Assembly: GCA_036821485.1 (NCBI GenBank)
Contig: DAISJM010000030.1
Location: 1 to 40,225 of the forward strand
Direction: 5' to 3'
Source: DAISJM01 sp036821485
GTDB lineage: Bacteria > Verrucomicrobiota > Kiritimatiellia > CAIQIC01 > JAGNIJ01
Length of the DNA: 40,225 nucleotides
A program made the position numbers and the translations under genes. Shown here piece by piece: positions 27,715 to 35,558 of the stretch; position 1 is the stretch's first letter; each line of letters starts with the position of its first letter. The notes beneath the pieces were generated by a model. The model did no database searches and was not told the DNA's origin. It was given only the letters and a program-made list of their open reading frames with translations.

Positions 27715-29996
27715 ACCCCGCCTCCTTTCCCGACCTCCCTGAAGATGAACTCCGCGGGCAGCCCATCGACGATAATCCCCTCGGGCAATACGGCCTTCCA
27801 AGCCCGCCCATCGCTGGACACTTCGGCATCAGCCATTTCCACCGGCAACTTGAAGCGAATGCCGCGTGGAGGACGCGCATCGCCACACAGATGCACGCGG
27901 ACGCCTTTTCGGCAGTCGCCCCGCATGTCGAAGTTCAGAACGCCGAACTGCGTAGGCAGATTTTGTACCGACACGCCATCTCCCCTTACCCATTCTTCCG
28001 AGATGCCCTGTCCGACGATCAAGACATCCCCGTCTTCCTCCGCAAACAATCCACGCACCGCGTGAAGATACTCCGCGCCCACCCATGCGTGCGGCATGTC
28101 GCCAATGTTCCGCGGGAATCGGGCATTACTGTCAACGACCTCGGCGAATTGATGCCAACCCATCGGACGACGATAGCGCATAAGGAACCGCAGCGCCTCG
28201 AGAGCTGAACGCCTCTTCCCCATTTGCAGCAACGCACGCACCATCATCAGCTCGTACGGGGCCAGAACAAACTGCGCGCCATCCACCATGCGCGCTTTCA
28301 CAAGTTCGACATAACGGTCGAGGGTGATTCTCACGAGATCCGAGGAGATGGCGTGAAGCTGCCCGCCATGCGCCAACGCACCGATGGTGAAAGCCGGCTC
28401 GAAAGCGTCTGCTTCCACGAAACTTGGTACGCCGCTCGTATCTCTCGAAGCGTTCACAAGCGCCATGGATTCCCAGAGGGCATCACGCAAAGCCGCATAC
28501 TCCCGCCTCATCCATTCCGCAAGGCGGGACTCGCCAAGACTCTCGGCCATCGTGCAGCCGTCATTCCACCCCACCAAGGCCCAGAAACTGTCCCAGTACG
28601 TGTGGAAAGGCCCGCCCGGTGTGGCCGGTTCGTAGCTCCGCGACACGGGGATAATCCCGAAGCACATGCGTTTCTCCGGCGGCCCATTCCTGTACTCCGG
28701 CGTGCATCGGCTCGCCCGCAGGGCCTCAAGGAACTTCAGCGCCTTTTCCACGCGACCGAATTGCCTCTTCAGAAAGTCCATGTCCCGCGTGAATCGGTAG
28801 TATTCCCACACGGCGTGGACGAATTGTCCCTGGCTATCGTACTCGCACAGACCCGCCTTCTCCTCCCACAACGGGTCCTCCCGCTTGGTGTCGATGATCG
28901 GCGACACCTCCCCGCTTTCGAGTTGGAAGCTCCCCATCCAATCGATGAAGGTTCCTGCCTCCTCCGCGGCGCCCATCTTGAGCATCGCAAGCGCCTGCAC
29001 ACCGCCATCCCTCATCCACGACTTGTCGTAACTGCGCGACCCCGGCTGAAAACCCACGCCATCCCGCGTGATCAGGTTGTAGGCGATGTTGGCCTTCAGC
29101 GCGTCCGTGATGCCCCGATCTGGCACGCGGATTTCCACCCGGCTGACCCTCGACTCCCACAACTCAACCAGTTCGTCCCGCATCGACTCATACTGTTTGC
29201 GCACCTGGCGTTCCGCCAGACCCGGCGCCCACACGGGTTCCACGTCATGCAGCGGCACGGCAACAAATACTTCGCGACACTCGCCCTCAACCAGATCGAA
29301 GTCGTACGCCGCCACCGCCGAGGCCAGGCCCTCTTCATCCGCCGCATCGACCACCGACTGCAACTGATCCGACAAAACACGATCCGCAACGTCCACCCCG
29401 CCTGCCAGCGCCATGAACGTGTCTGGCTTGGTCGCCAGAAAGACCCGTCGACCCTCATCCAATTCCACGACGTTCTCCGCGTACCGAATCGCCCGGATTC
29501 GCGCAAACCCGTCATGCCCCCCCTGCCACGGCGGATACACCTGCACCGGGTGGAGCATCAGGTACAACCGCCCCCTCCACCGCTCAGACCCTTGTGCCCT
29601 GACGCTGTATCGCAGATACACGGTCGACGACCTTCCCCCGTAGGCGAACGCCTGCACGTCGAGAGTCACCGCCCCATGCGTCCAGGTCACCGTCGGTATC
29701 GGCAGATACCCCCGCTCCAGGGTCTGGACAACCAGCGCTTCATTGCGCGTCACAAGGCTTCCCGCAACCCTGAGCACCGGCTGGATCGTGAAGCCCCTCT
29801 TGTGGGCCTCCACGGTTCCATCCTCGCAGAACAGGCCCTCTCTCTCGTCCTCCACGGTCCCCACCAACGTCCAGTACGGCTGAATGGCCGACAACCAGTG
29901 AGGAAAACATCCCGGCGCCCTTCTCGCGGCGGCCTCATATCGCTTCGTGACATTCATGGTTTCGACACCGTCTTTCCGTGTGGTTTCCACCGTCAC
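27711..29996 (-). CDS. Cytoplasmic six-hairpin glycosidase-like protein
   Basis: 761 residues from GTG 29996, which has GGAG six bases upstream; ATG 29957 is the alternative. The frame is open back to 30083, but that would run into the promoter's -35 box. There is no signal peptide. It aligns over its whole length with the catalytic part of the lipoprotein at 23921-27121: 'RAPGCFPHW', 'FCEDGTVEAHKRGF', 'YPPWQGG', 'YDKSWMRDGG', 'EYDSQGQ' and 'GDMPHAWVGAEY'. The two discoidin domains are absent. A role in cytoplasmic breakdown of the imported oligosaccharide fits its position between the transporter genes and the CBM-like gene. The acids in WMRDGG, EYDSQG and GDMPH are the candidate catalytic residues. 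No named family is recognised. Confidence 0.87.
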   Translation of the reverse strand: MTVETTRKDGVETMNVTKRYEAAARRAPGCFPHWLSAIQPYWTLVGTVEDEREGLFCEDGTVEAHKRGFTIQPVLRVAGSLVTRNEALVVQTLERGYLPIPTVTWTHGAVTLDVQAFAYGGRSSTVYLRYSVRAQGSERWRGRLYLMLHPVQVYPPWQGGHDGFARIRAIRYAENVVELDEGRRVFLATKPDTFMALAGGVDVADRVLSDQLQSVVDAADEEGLASAVAAYDFDLVEGECREVFVAVPLHDVEPVWAPGLAERQVRKQYESMRDELVELWESRVSRVEIRVPDRGITDALKANIAYNLITRDGVGFQPGSRSYDKSWMRDGGVQALAMLKMGAAEEAGTFIDWMGSFQLESGEVSPIIDTKREDPLWEEKAGLCEYDSQGQFVHAVWEYYRFTRDMDFLKRQFGRVEKALKFLEALRASRCTPEYRNGPPEKRMCFGIIPVSRSYEPATPGGPFHTYWDSFWALVGWNDGCTMAESLGESRLAEWMRREYAALRDALWESMALVNASRDTSGVPSFVEADAFEPAFTIGALAHGGQLHAISSDLVRITLDRYVELVKARMVDGAQFVLAPYELMMVRALLQMGKRRSALEALRFLMRYRRPMGWHQFAEVVDSNARFPRNIGDMPHAWVGAEYLHAVRGLFAEEDGDVLIVGQGISEEWVRGDGVSVQNLPTQFGVLNFDMRGDCRKGVRVHLCGDARPPRGIRFKLPVEMADAEVSSDGRAWKAVLPEGIIVDGLPAEFIFREVGKGGGV

Positions 29997-30054
29997 ACCC
30001 CTCTCCGTTCCGCGGACACCCCGTCCGGCATCCCGGCAAAACATCATGGAAACT

Positions 30055-30083
30055 ACAATAGACACACGTGTGCGCAATGTCAA
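30055..30083 (-). promoter_or_regulatory. Internal promoter with palindrome in its spacer (candidate LacI operator)
   Basis: On the minus strand there is a perfect -35 TTGACA (30083-30078), a 17-bp spacer and a -10 TATTGT (30060-30055). The spacer contains the perfect 10-bp palindrome CACACGTGTG (30063-30072), with the central CG typical of LacI-family operators. It lies just after the permease stop (30111) and 59 bases before the GTG of the glycosidase-like gene. A repressor here would block RNA polymerase. Confidence 0.6.
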
Positions 30084-30110
30084 GCGCCGCCGCGTTTCCC
30101 CCTGTTTCGC

Positions 30111-32012
30111 CTATTTTTCCACGGGAACAACGATGCCGCGCATGATGATCTTCTGGCAGAGTACGAAAATGACAAAGGTCGGAATCGCCGCGACGAGCAG
30201 CGAGGCATACATCACCGCCTGGCCGCTCCGCTCCTGCAACTGGTAGAGCCACACCATCATCGTCCACATCTTCTCGTCCTGGCAGATCAGCAGCGCGTAC
30301 ATGAAATTCGAATACGCGGCGGTGAAGGCGTTCAGCGCCACCACCGACAGGATCGGCGTGGAAAGACTCATCGTGATACGCCAGAACATCGTCCACTCGC
30401 TCGCTCCATCAATCGACGCACTCTCGTAGAGCTCGCGCGGCAGGGAATCGAAGAACCCTTTCAGCAGGAATATGGCGTATCCGTTGGCCAGCCCGGGCAG
30501 AATCAGGGCCGCAAAGGTATTCAGCAACTGCAATTTCCTCAGCATCAGGAATACGGGAATCTGCGTCACCATCGGCGGAAATGCCATCGTCAGCATGAGG
30601 AAGAGCAGAATCTTATAGGTCGAAGGCATCCGGTAGCGGCTCATCGCATAGGCAGCCAGCGGATTGACGATCAACGCAAACAGCACGGCCAGCGTACAGT
30701 AGATGGCCGTATTGGCGATCCCTCGGCCGTGGAAGAGTATGTAGTCCAGCACCGTCCTGTAGTTTCGCGTGACGAACTCCACGCGGAGCGAGCGCCGCAT
30801 CGTCTGGAACGCCTTGAAATGATACGCCTGCTGCGGCGGCACAATGTCATCAAACCCGCTGAACGACACCCCCACAGCCTCGTTCAGCGCGGCAACATCT
30901 CCGTACTTCTCCCGCAGCCAGTCACGGAACATGAACTCGATGCTATGAATGCGTAGATGATCCGTTGGAATCCGGTATTCCCGGCCTGTGTCCGGGTCGC
31001 GCCACCCGCTCACAACAGCCGACCAGTCGCTCAGCGCCACTCCCTCGAACGGAGGCTCTTCCATCATCGGCACATCATCGAACGACGCATAGGACGTTCC
31101 GTGGTTCCGGTTCAGGGCCGCCACGTCCCCATACTTGGCCTTCAGAAAGCCGCGATACTCCGGCAGCGCGGCCTTGTCCGCACGCAACCAGAGGAGGTTC
31201 AGGTTCTCGCGCACAAAGAGCTCCCAGTCCTGCCGGGCCAGCCCGGTCTTCGGCGCAACACGCGGCAGGTGGACCTCGTTGTAGGACCGATACGCTGTGC
31301 CATGCAGCTTGTTGTATTCCCCGATGTCGCGCGAATAGAGCGACTTCAGATACTGGCGCTTGAAGAATCCTTCGGGCGAGTGGTAGTACAACATTCCCCC
31401 GGGCCGTGACCGCTTGAACGTGTTCAGGGCCTCGGCGAATCTCGTACGCTGCGGCATGGTGACCCGCGGCAGATAGTTCTCTGGCACCACGTAGAAGGCA
31501 TTCCAACTGACAAAGTCCGTGCCCAGGAGATCGTTGACCTCCTCGATGTCATCCCCATACTCCCGCATGAGCGCGGTCTTGAACTCCCGCGCGCCGCCCG
31601 GAACCGTGCGGGACACATTGGCCGCCATATATCCGCACGCGTACATGTAGTCGGCCACCGATGCACTGGACAGAAACGACGCCCACTCGTCCACCAGCCG
31701 CGCGGGCATCACCGTCGGCGGCTCCGTCATCTCGAACGATGTGAAGTCGGAATCATACGTGCTGTTGAGCGCGTCCAGCGACTCGTTGAACAACCCTTCC
31801 AGGTGCTTCCTGTACAGCGCGTCGTCGCTGCGCAGAAATTCGGGCACCATGTCGATATCCTTCAGGTCGACCGCGCTCTTGGTGCTGCCGGACAACATGA
31901 TCAGGAACGGGTAGACCATGGTCACCCCGCCCAGCAGCAGCAGCGCATAGATGCTGCCCAGCAGCAACCGCACCTTCCAACTTCTCCGCCCTATGGACGA
32001 GATTATCGGCAT
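30111..32012 (-). CDS. MalG-type ABC permease with a large repeat-containing periplasmic loop
   Basis: 633 residues, against about 280 for ordinary MalG-type subunits. TM1 is at about 19-42. It is followed by a soluble stretch of nearly 390 residues that should lie in the periplasm. The usual five-helix permease core (about 436-625) carries the ATPase-contacting EAA loop 'YESASIDGASEWTMFWRI' (529-546). The loop holds five copies of a motif 'L-x-x-x-Y-G-D-x-x-A-L-N-x-x-x-G-T-x-x-x-S-F-D-D-V' at about 71-99, 148-178, 221-251, 289-320 and 365-393. The first ATG is at 32012, with no clear ribosome-binding site. A long inverted repeat ends ten bases upstream. It pairs with the upstream fusion permease to form the transmembrane part of a sugar importer. 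Confidence 0.9.
   Translation of the reverse strand: MPIISSIGRRSWKVRLLLGSIYALLLLGGVTMVYPFLIMLSGSTKSAVDLKDIDMVPEFLRSDDALYRKHLEGLFNESLDALNSTYDSDFTSFEMTEPPTVMPARLVDEWASFLSSASVADYMYACGYMAANVSRTVPGGAREFKTALMREYGDDIEEVNDLLGTDFVSWNAFYVVPENYLPRVTMPQRTRFAEALNTFKRSRPGGMLYYHSPEGFFKRQYLKSLYSRDIGEYNKLHGTAYRSYNEVHLPRVAPKTGLARQDWELFVRENLNLLWLRADKAALPEYRGFLKAKYGDVAALNRNHGTSYASFDDVPMMEEPPFEGVALSDWSAVVSGWRDPDTGREYRIPTDHLRIHSIEFMFRDWLREKYGDVAALNEAVGVSFSGFDDIVPPQQAYHFKAFQTMRRSLRVEFVTRNYRTVLDYILFHGRGIANTAIYCTLAVLFALIVNPLAAYAMSRYRMPSTYKILLFLMLTMAFPPMVTQIPVFLMLRKLQLLNTFAALILPGLANGYAIFLLKGFFDSLPRELYESASIDGASEWTMFWRITMSLSTPILSVVALNAFTAAYSNFMYALLICQDEKMWTMMVWLYQLQERSGQAVMYASLLVAAIPTFVIFVLCQKIIMRGIVVPVEK
30834..31802 (-). 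repeat. Five-copy protein repeat in the permease loop
   Basis: This is the coding region of the five degenerate units in the MalG-type permease. Copies 4 and 5 are closest: both contain KYGDVAALN followed by G-T/V-S and S-F/G-F-D-D. Copy 1 is the most degraded. The motif resembles the 'YG-x-I-x-x-L-N-x-x-W-G-T' segment seen in GH42-type beta-galactosidases, here without any catalytic barrel around it. Confidence 0.75.
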
Positions 32013-32022
32013 GGCATGACAT

Positions 32023-32109
32023 TGGAGTAATGGAGGGCTGGAGTGGTGGAGGGTTGCAGTGACAAGAGAAGACAAGATCCTCCCATCACTCCATCACTCC
32101 GATACTCCA
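32023..32109. repeat. Inverted repeat of degenerate 8-bp units between the two permease genes
   Basis: The left arm 32023-32053 consists of units of the type TGGAGKGN with period 8. The right arm 32079-32109 carries the complementary type CTCCATCA. The 31-bp arms match at 24 positions and flank a 25-base loop. In the minus-strand mRNA this would fold into a large stem-loop. It would end ten bases before the start codon of the downstream permease and begin inside the intergenic space after the fusion permease's stop (32119). Confidence 0.7.
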
Positions 32110-32118
32110 GCAGTCTCT

Positions 32119-34860
32119 TCACTTCTCCTTGCCCCCCGTCGTCTTGAACTCGATCTTCGACAGAATCTGCAACTGGTAGATCGTGAACCCGATGAGCATG
32201 AACCCAAGCACCCAGGCCATTGCCGTGGCCGGCCCAAACTTGAGGAACATGAACGCCTTGTAGAAGATATGCAGGTCGGCCACTTCGGTGCGCGATGCAC
32301 CGCCCGTCATCGCCAGGATGTTCGGGCTCGCGTACAGCCACGAATGGATGAACACCCCCACGAAGTTGATCATCAGCAGCACCTTCAGCATCGGGAAGAC
32401 GACGAAGAGAATCTTGTCGATGAACGTCGCGCCATCCATGTCGGCCGCTTCGTAGAAATCATCCGGGATTCCCTTCAGCGCCGCCAGGTAGATCAGGCAG
32501 CCCGGCCCCATACCCGCCCACACCATCGGCATCACACAACACAACATCGCTGTTTCCGGATCCTGCAGCCATCGGTACGGTTCCGGCTGTGTCAGGATCA
32601 GCCGCTTCAGCAACGGCACGCCCGGCAACATCAGCATCGGCCGCGCCAGGTTCACACAGGTGTAGAGCAGCGCAATCCCGACGCCCAGAAACAGCCCCGC
32701 CGCGAGCAACATGCGATGCGACAGCAGCCGCCGGAAGAAGGAGTACGCAACAAAGAACAGAACGCAACCGGCGGCAAGGTACCCGATCGCCGGGATGCGC
32801 ATGACCACGGCATTCAGCACGCCCAATTCCGTCGGATCGTAAAACGACTTCCACAGCAATACCACCACCAGACCGGTTATCACCGCCGGCAGGTAGAACA
32901 CCGTCCGAAAGAGCACCTTCCCACGCGGCACTTCCTGCAGGAGGATCGCCAGCGCAACCGGAGGAATGAACGTCAACGCCAACACGAGAAACGTGTAACG
33001 AAACGAGTTCCATACCGCAGCCCACCATTCGCCATCCCACAGAACGTCGCCAAAGTTGTCCAGCCACACAAACTGCGATCCGCCCAGGATGCGGTAGTCG
33101 AGAAATGCGATCACCGAGCCCTGCAGAATCGGGATATACTGCCAGAAGACGATCGTGGCGACCGCCGGGATGAGAATGAAATACGCTATCGCGTACTTCC
33201 GGAATCCCCATGCAACCCGGTGCCCCGGAACAACCTCCACCGGCGTAAACACGCGCGTCACGCGGCGCAGGACAACAATGAAGGTCACCACGATACACAT
33301 GAGCGCGATCCCCGCTGTCACCCGCCGCATGGACTGCTGCCTGGGGCTCAATATCCCGATCATTTTCTCGTTCGTCACTTTCACCGCGTTCTGCAGCAAC
33401 TGATGCAGTACGGCGCGCCTCGGACCATCCTCCGCCGGCAGGCGCCCCGCCAGCATCATCTGCTCGGCCTCCTGCATCGGCTTCGTCATCAGGTTGTAGA
33501 CCAACTGGCAGTTTCTTCCGTAGGGCTCCGGCCGACCGGTTTCGATCGCTATGTCGAAGCATTCCTTCCAACCGCGTGGCGCCAGGCGGATCAGTTCCGG
33601 ATAGCCGAACATCGCGAGGTACCGCGGGTTCACGAAGCGGCCGAGACCGCCTTCAACCATCACCCGCGTCTTGATGCGGACAGTATCTTCGCTGTCGTAG
33701 AACTTCATGTACTCCCATGCCGCATCGCGGACCGCCACGTTGTCGATGCCGGCAAACAGCCCCATCATCTTGCTGTTCAGTTCCGCCCCCCGCTGCCCCG
33801 TCGGGCCAATCGGTACGGGCACCATCCCCGTGATGTCCGGATTGATCGTGGAGAACAGTTTTTCATCCACATACTCGAACATCATGCCGATCTCGCCGCG
33901 CGACCATTTGACTTCGTTGTCCGTCTCCTTGTAGGCGTAGCCGTACCGTTTGCGGCCCTCGGAATCCGTCCACGGCTCGACGCTCAGGCGGGTATAGAAA
34001 TCCAGCGCGACGGCGGCTTCCGGTGAATCGAATACGGCGCGCCACTCGTCGCGCTCCTCATCGTAAGCCAACGCCTCCCCACCCGCCGACCACAGGAAGG
34101 ATGTCCAGTACCACGATTCGTGCAGGCCACGCCCAAGCCCGACGCCGTAGATGCCGCGGCCCGGATTCGAGATCCGTTTCGCCGCAGCCATGAAATCGTC
34201 CCACGTCCAGTTGTTGGTCGGATACGGCACCCCCGACGCATCGAAGAGGTCCTTTCGATAGGTCACCACCCGCCCCAGCGCGCCGCCATAGGGCAACGCC
34301 CACACATGCTTCACCCCCTTGGGCCCCTTGCGATAAATGACCGGCCAAATCTTGGAGTGAATGCGAAAGTTCTTCTCATCCTCCGTCATGCCGACAAGGT
34401 AACCGTCCTCCGGCTTGTCCAGCGGGTAGAGGAAACTCTGCTGGATGTACGTGTCGGACTGGCGGAAATTCACGTAGATGATGTCGGGCGATACGCCGCC
34501 GGCGATGGCCATGAGCGGCCGTGCATCCATGCTCAATCCCTGCACAGTGATGCCCGAGAAACGATGCAACTGAACCTCGACCCGGGTCCAGTCATGCTGC
34601 CCGTAGCGCTCCGGGTCAGCCTCGTACCGCGCGCGATATTTCTGCTCGAACAACGCGGGAAACCGCCGGACGAATTCTTTCACGGCCGCGGCCGCGGCAC
34701 GATTGGCAGGATCGGTCCGACTCGGATCGGGCAGGTCAAACGCCTTGACGTGAATGATCGTCTTGCCGTCGCGATCCTCGATCCAACCCGCCTGAGCAGA
34801 AATGGCCACGGCCGTCAGGAAAAGGAAGAAGGCAAAACCTGCAGCACGAGCATGAACCAT
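32119..34860 (-). CDS. Sugar-binding protein fused to MalF-type ABC permease
   Basis: 913 residues from ATG 34860; GTG 34884 is an alternative start and neither has a clear ribosome-binding site. A signal peptide (…AISAQAG) leads into an extracellular solute-binding protein of the MalE/UgpB type (about 25-500), with 'YVNFRQSDTYIQQ', 'WTWDDFMAAAKRI' and 'EIGMMFEY' signatures. A membrane helix (about 512-530) then connects to a MalF-type permease with the EAA loop 'YEAADMDGATFIDKILFVVFP'. An extra pair of hydrophobic segments (IGYLAAGCVLFFVAYSFF and a second about 15 residues later) is inserted in the permease before the expected 'LQDPETAM' helix. Normally these two components are separate proteins. 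Together with the next gene it makes an importer that lacks only its ATPase. Confidence 0.9.
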   Translation of the reverse strand: MVHARAAGFAFFLFLTAVAISAQAGWIEDRDGKTIIHVKAFDLPDPSRTDPANRAAAAAVKEFVRRFPALFEQKYRARYEADPERYGQHDWTRVEVQLHRFSGITVQGLSMDARPLMAIAGGVSPDIIYVNFRQSDTYIQQSFLYPLDKPEDGYLVGMTEDEKNFRIHSKIWPVIYRKGPKGVKHVWALPYGGALGRVVTYRKDLFDASGVPYPTNNWTWDDFMAAAKRISNPGRGIYGVGLGRGLHESWYWTSFLWSAGGEALAYDEERDEWRAVFDSPEAAVALDFYTRLSVEPWTDSEGRKRYGYAYKETDNEVKWSRGEIGMMFEYVDEKLFSTINPDITGMVPVPIGPTGQRGAELNSKMMGLFAGIDNVAVRDAAWEYMKFYDSEDTVRIKTRVMVEGGLGRFVNPRYLAMFGYPELIRLAPRGWKECFDIAIETGRPEPYGRNCQLVYNLMTKPMQEAEQMMLAGRLPAEDGPRRAVLHQLLQNAVKVTNEKMIGILSPRQQSMRRVTAGIALMCIVVTFIVVLRRVTRVFTPVEVVPGHRVAWGFRKYAIAYFILIPAVATIVFWQYIPILQGSVIAFLDYRILGGSQFVWLDNFGDVLWDGEWWAAVWNSFRYTFLVLALTFIPPVALAILLQEVPRGKVLFRTVFYLPAVITGLVVVLLWKSFYDPTELGVLNAVVMRIPAIGYLAAGCVLFFVAYSFFRRLLSHRMLLAAGLFLGVGIALLYTCVNLARPMLMLPGVPLLKRLILTQPEPYRWLQDPETAMLCCVMPMVWAGMGPGCLIYLAALKGIPDDFYEAADMDGATFIDKILFVVFPMLKVLLMINFVGVFIHSWLYASPNILAMTGGASRTEVADLHIFYKAFMFLKFGPATAMAWVLGFMLIGFTIYQLQILSKIEFKTTGGKEK

Positions 34861-34974
34861 TCGTCGGAGATTCACAGGGACCACTTTGTTAGGTTAACTG
34901 ATAAACCCATTTATGCCCCATTCTCTGTCTCTTAGCAATACCAGAATGTATTTACCGATGCCATGTCAAGAACC

Positions 34975-35003
34975 TTGCCCTGACATCCGAAACATACTAC
35001 ATA
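34975..35003 (+). promoter_or_regulatory. Promoter of tRNA-Arg
   Basis: The -35 TTGCCC (34975-34980) and -10 TACATA (34998-35003) are spaced by 17 bp. Initiation near 35010 would place the mature tRNA 5' end (35015) only a few bases downstream. Confidence 0.5.
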
Positions 35004-35014
35004 GAAGACCCCAT

Positions 35015-35091
35015 GCACCTGTAGCTCAATTGGACAGAGCATCAGACTTCGGATCTGAGGGTTGCAGGTTCAAGTCCTGCCAGGTGCGCCA
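35015..35091 (+). tRNA. tRNA-Arg(TCG)
   Basis: A full cloverleaf of 77 bases. The acceptor stem GCACCTG pairs with CAGGTGC (35081-35087), with discriminator G and an encoded CCA (35089-35091). The D-arm contains AGCTCAATTGGACAGAGC. The anticodon stem TCAGA/TCTGA carries loop CTTCGGA, so the anticodon is TCG, reading CGA. The T-loop is GGTTCAAGTCC-like. Confidence 0.97.
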
Positions 35092-35103
35092 CTTCCCCTC
35101 GCA

Positions 35104-35135
35104 GGCTTGTCCGCCGAACTACGCCCGGGCAAGCC
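35104..35135 (+). other. Hairpin after tRNA-Arg
   Basis: GGCTTGTCC (35104-35112) can pair with GGGCAAGCC (35127-35135) over nine positions, one being a G-U wobble, around a 14-base loop. It lies 12 bases after the tRNA CCA and may mark the end or processing site of the tRNA transcript. No T-run follows. Confidence 0.4.
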
Positions 35136-35154
35136 ATCTGGCCCTTTGTGGAGT

Positions 35155-35172
35155 GCGGCGGCTTGACGCCGC
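35155..35172. repeat. REP-like GC-rich palindrome
   Basis: GCGGCG (35155-35160), a six-base loop GCTTGA, then CGCCGC (35167-35172). Its form is that of a repetitive extragenic palindrome. Only one copy lies in this window, so its repetitive nature is unproven. Confidence 0.35.
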
Positions 35173-35238
35173 TGTGCCTGCATCTCCCCGACTGAGGGCC
35201 GGTCATCGGTTCAAATGCCATCACCTCGTATTTCTTTG

Positions 35239-35273
35239 ACTGCATACTGATAACTGGCTACTGATTACTCCGC
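35239..35273 (+). repeat. Degenerate heptamer array (ACTGNNN)
   Basis: Five consecutive 7-base units, each beginning ACT, four of them ACTG (ACTGCAT, ACTGATA and further variants). It lies in the spacer between the two tRNA genes. Two other intergenic arrays of the same period occur at 36353-36387 and 37664-37705. Confidence 0.6.
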
Positions 35274-35293
35274 AGTGCGGAGAGGTGCCCCCG

Positions 35294-35328
35294 CCTCCGT
35301 GGTACGGAGGTGAGGCCTCGTGTTTTTT
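35294..35328 (+). terminator. Hairpin followed by T6 before tRNA-Ser
   Basis: CCTCCG (35294-35299) pairs with CGGAGG (35305-35310) around TGGTA, extended by GCCTC/GAGGC on a longer path, and followed by T6 (35323-35328). It is a plausible intrinsic terminator upstream of tRNA-Ser, although the T-run is 12 bases after the short stem. Confidence 0.45.
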
Positions 35329-35343
35329 GAAGAAGTTGTTTGT

Positions 35344-35460
<117 letters not shown>

Positions 35461-35558
35461 GCCACGCCGGAGCTTCCGAGCGAAGGCGGGCGTTTCTTGT
35501 TGTTTTCGGCGGCAACCGACCAGGTGGTCGAGAGGCGAATGTGCAAGGGAGGTGCGGT

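Noticed and set aside
28224..30956. A 910-codon plus-strand open frame opposite the glycosidase and permease genes
   Set aside because: The translation is Arg/His/Pro-rich without domains, crosses two well-supported genes and their promoter, and has no ribosome-binding site.
32059..34026. A 655-codon plus-strand open frame opposite the fusion permease
   Set aside because: Low-complexity Arg/His/Gln-rich translation; the minus-strand protein is clearly real.
34964..34969. TTGACA on the minus strand as promoter of the fusion-permease gene
   Set aside because: No acceptable -10 lies 16-18 bp away; the nearest candidates are at 9, 13 and 23 bp. The promoter of that gene remains unidentified.
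35205..35225. Possible tRNA remnant (GGTTCAAATGCC) between the tRNA genes
   Set aside because: Only the T-loop-like bases match; there is no pairing T-stem or acceptor stem.
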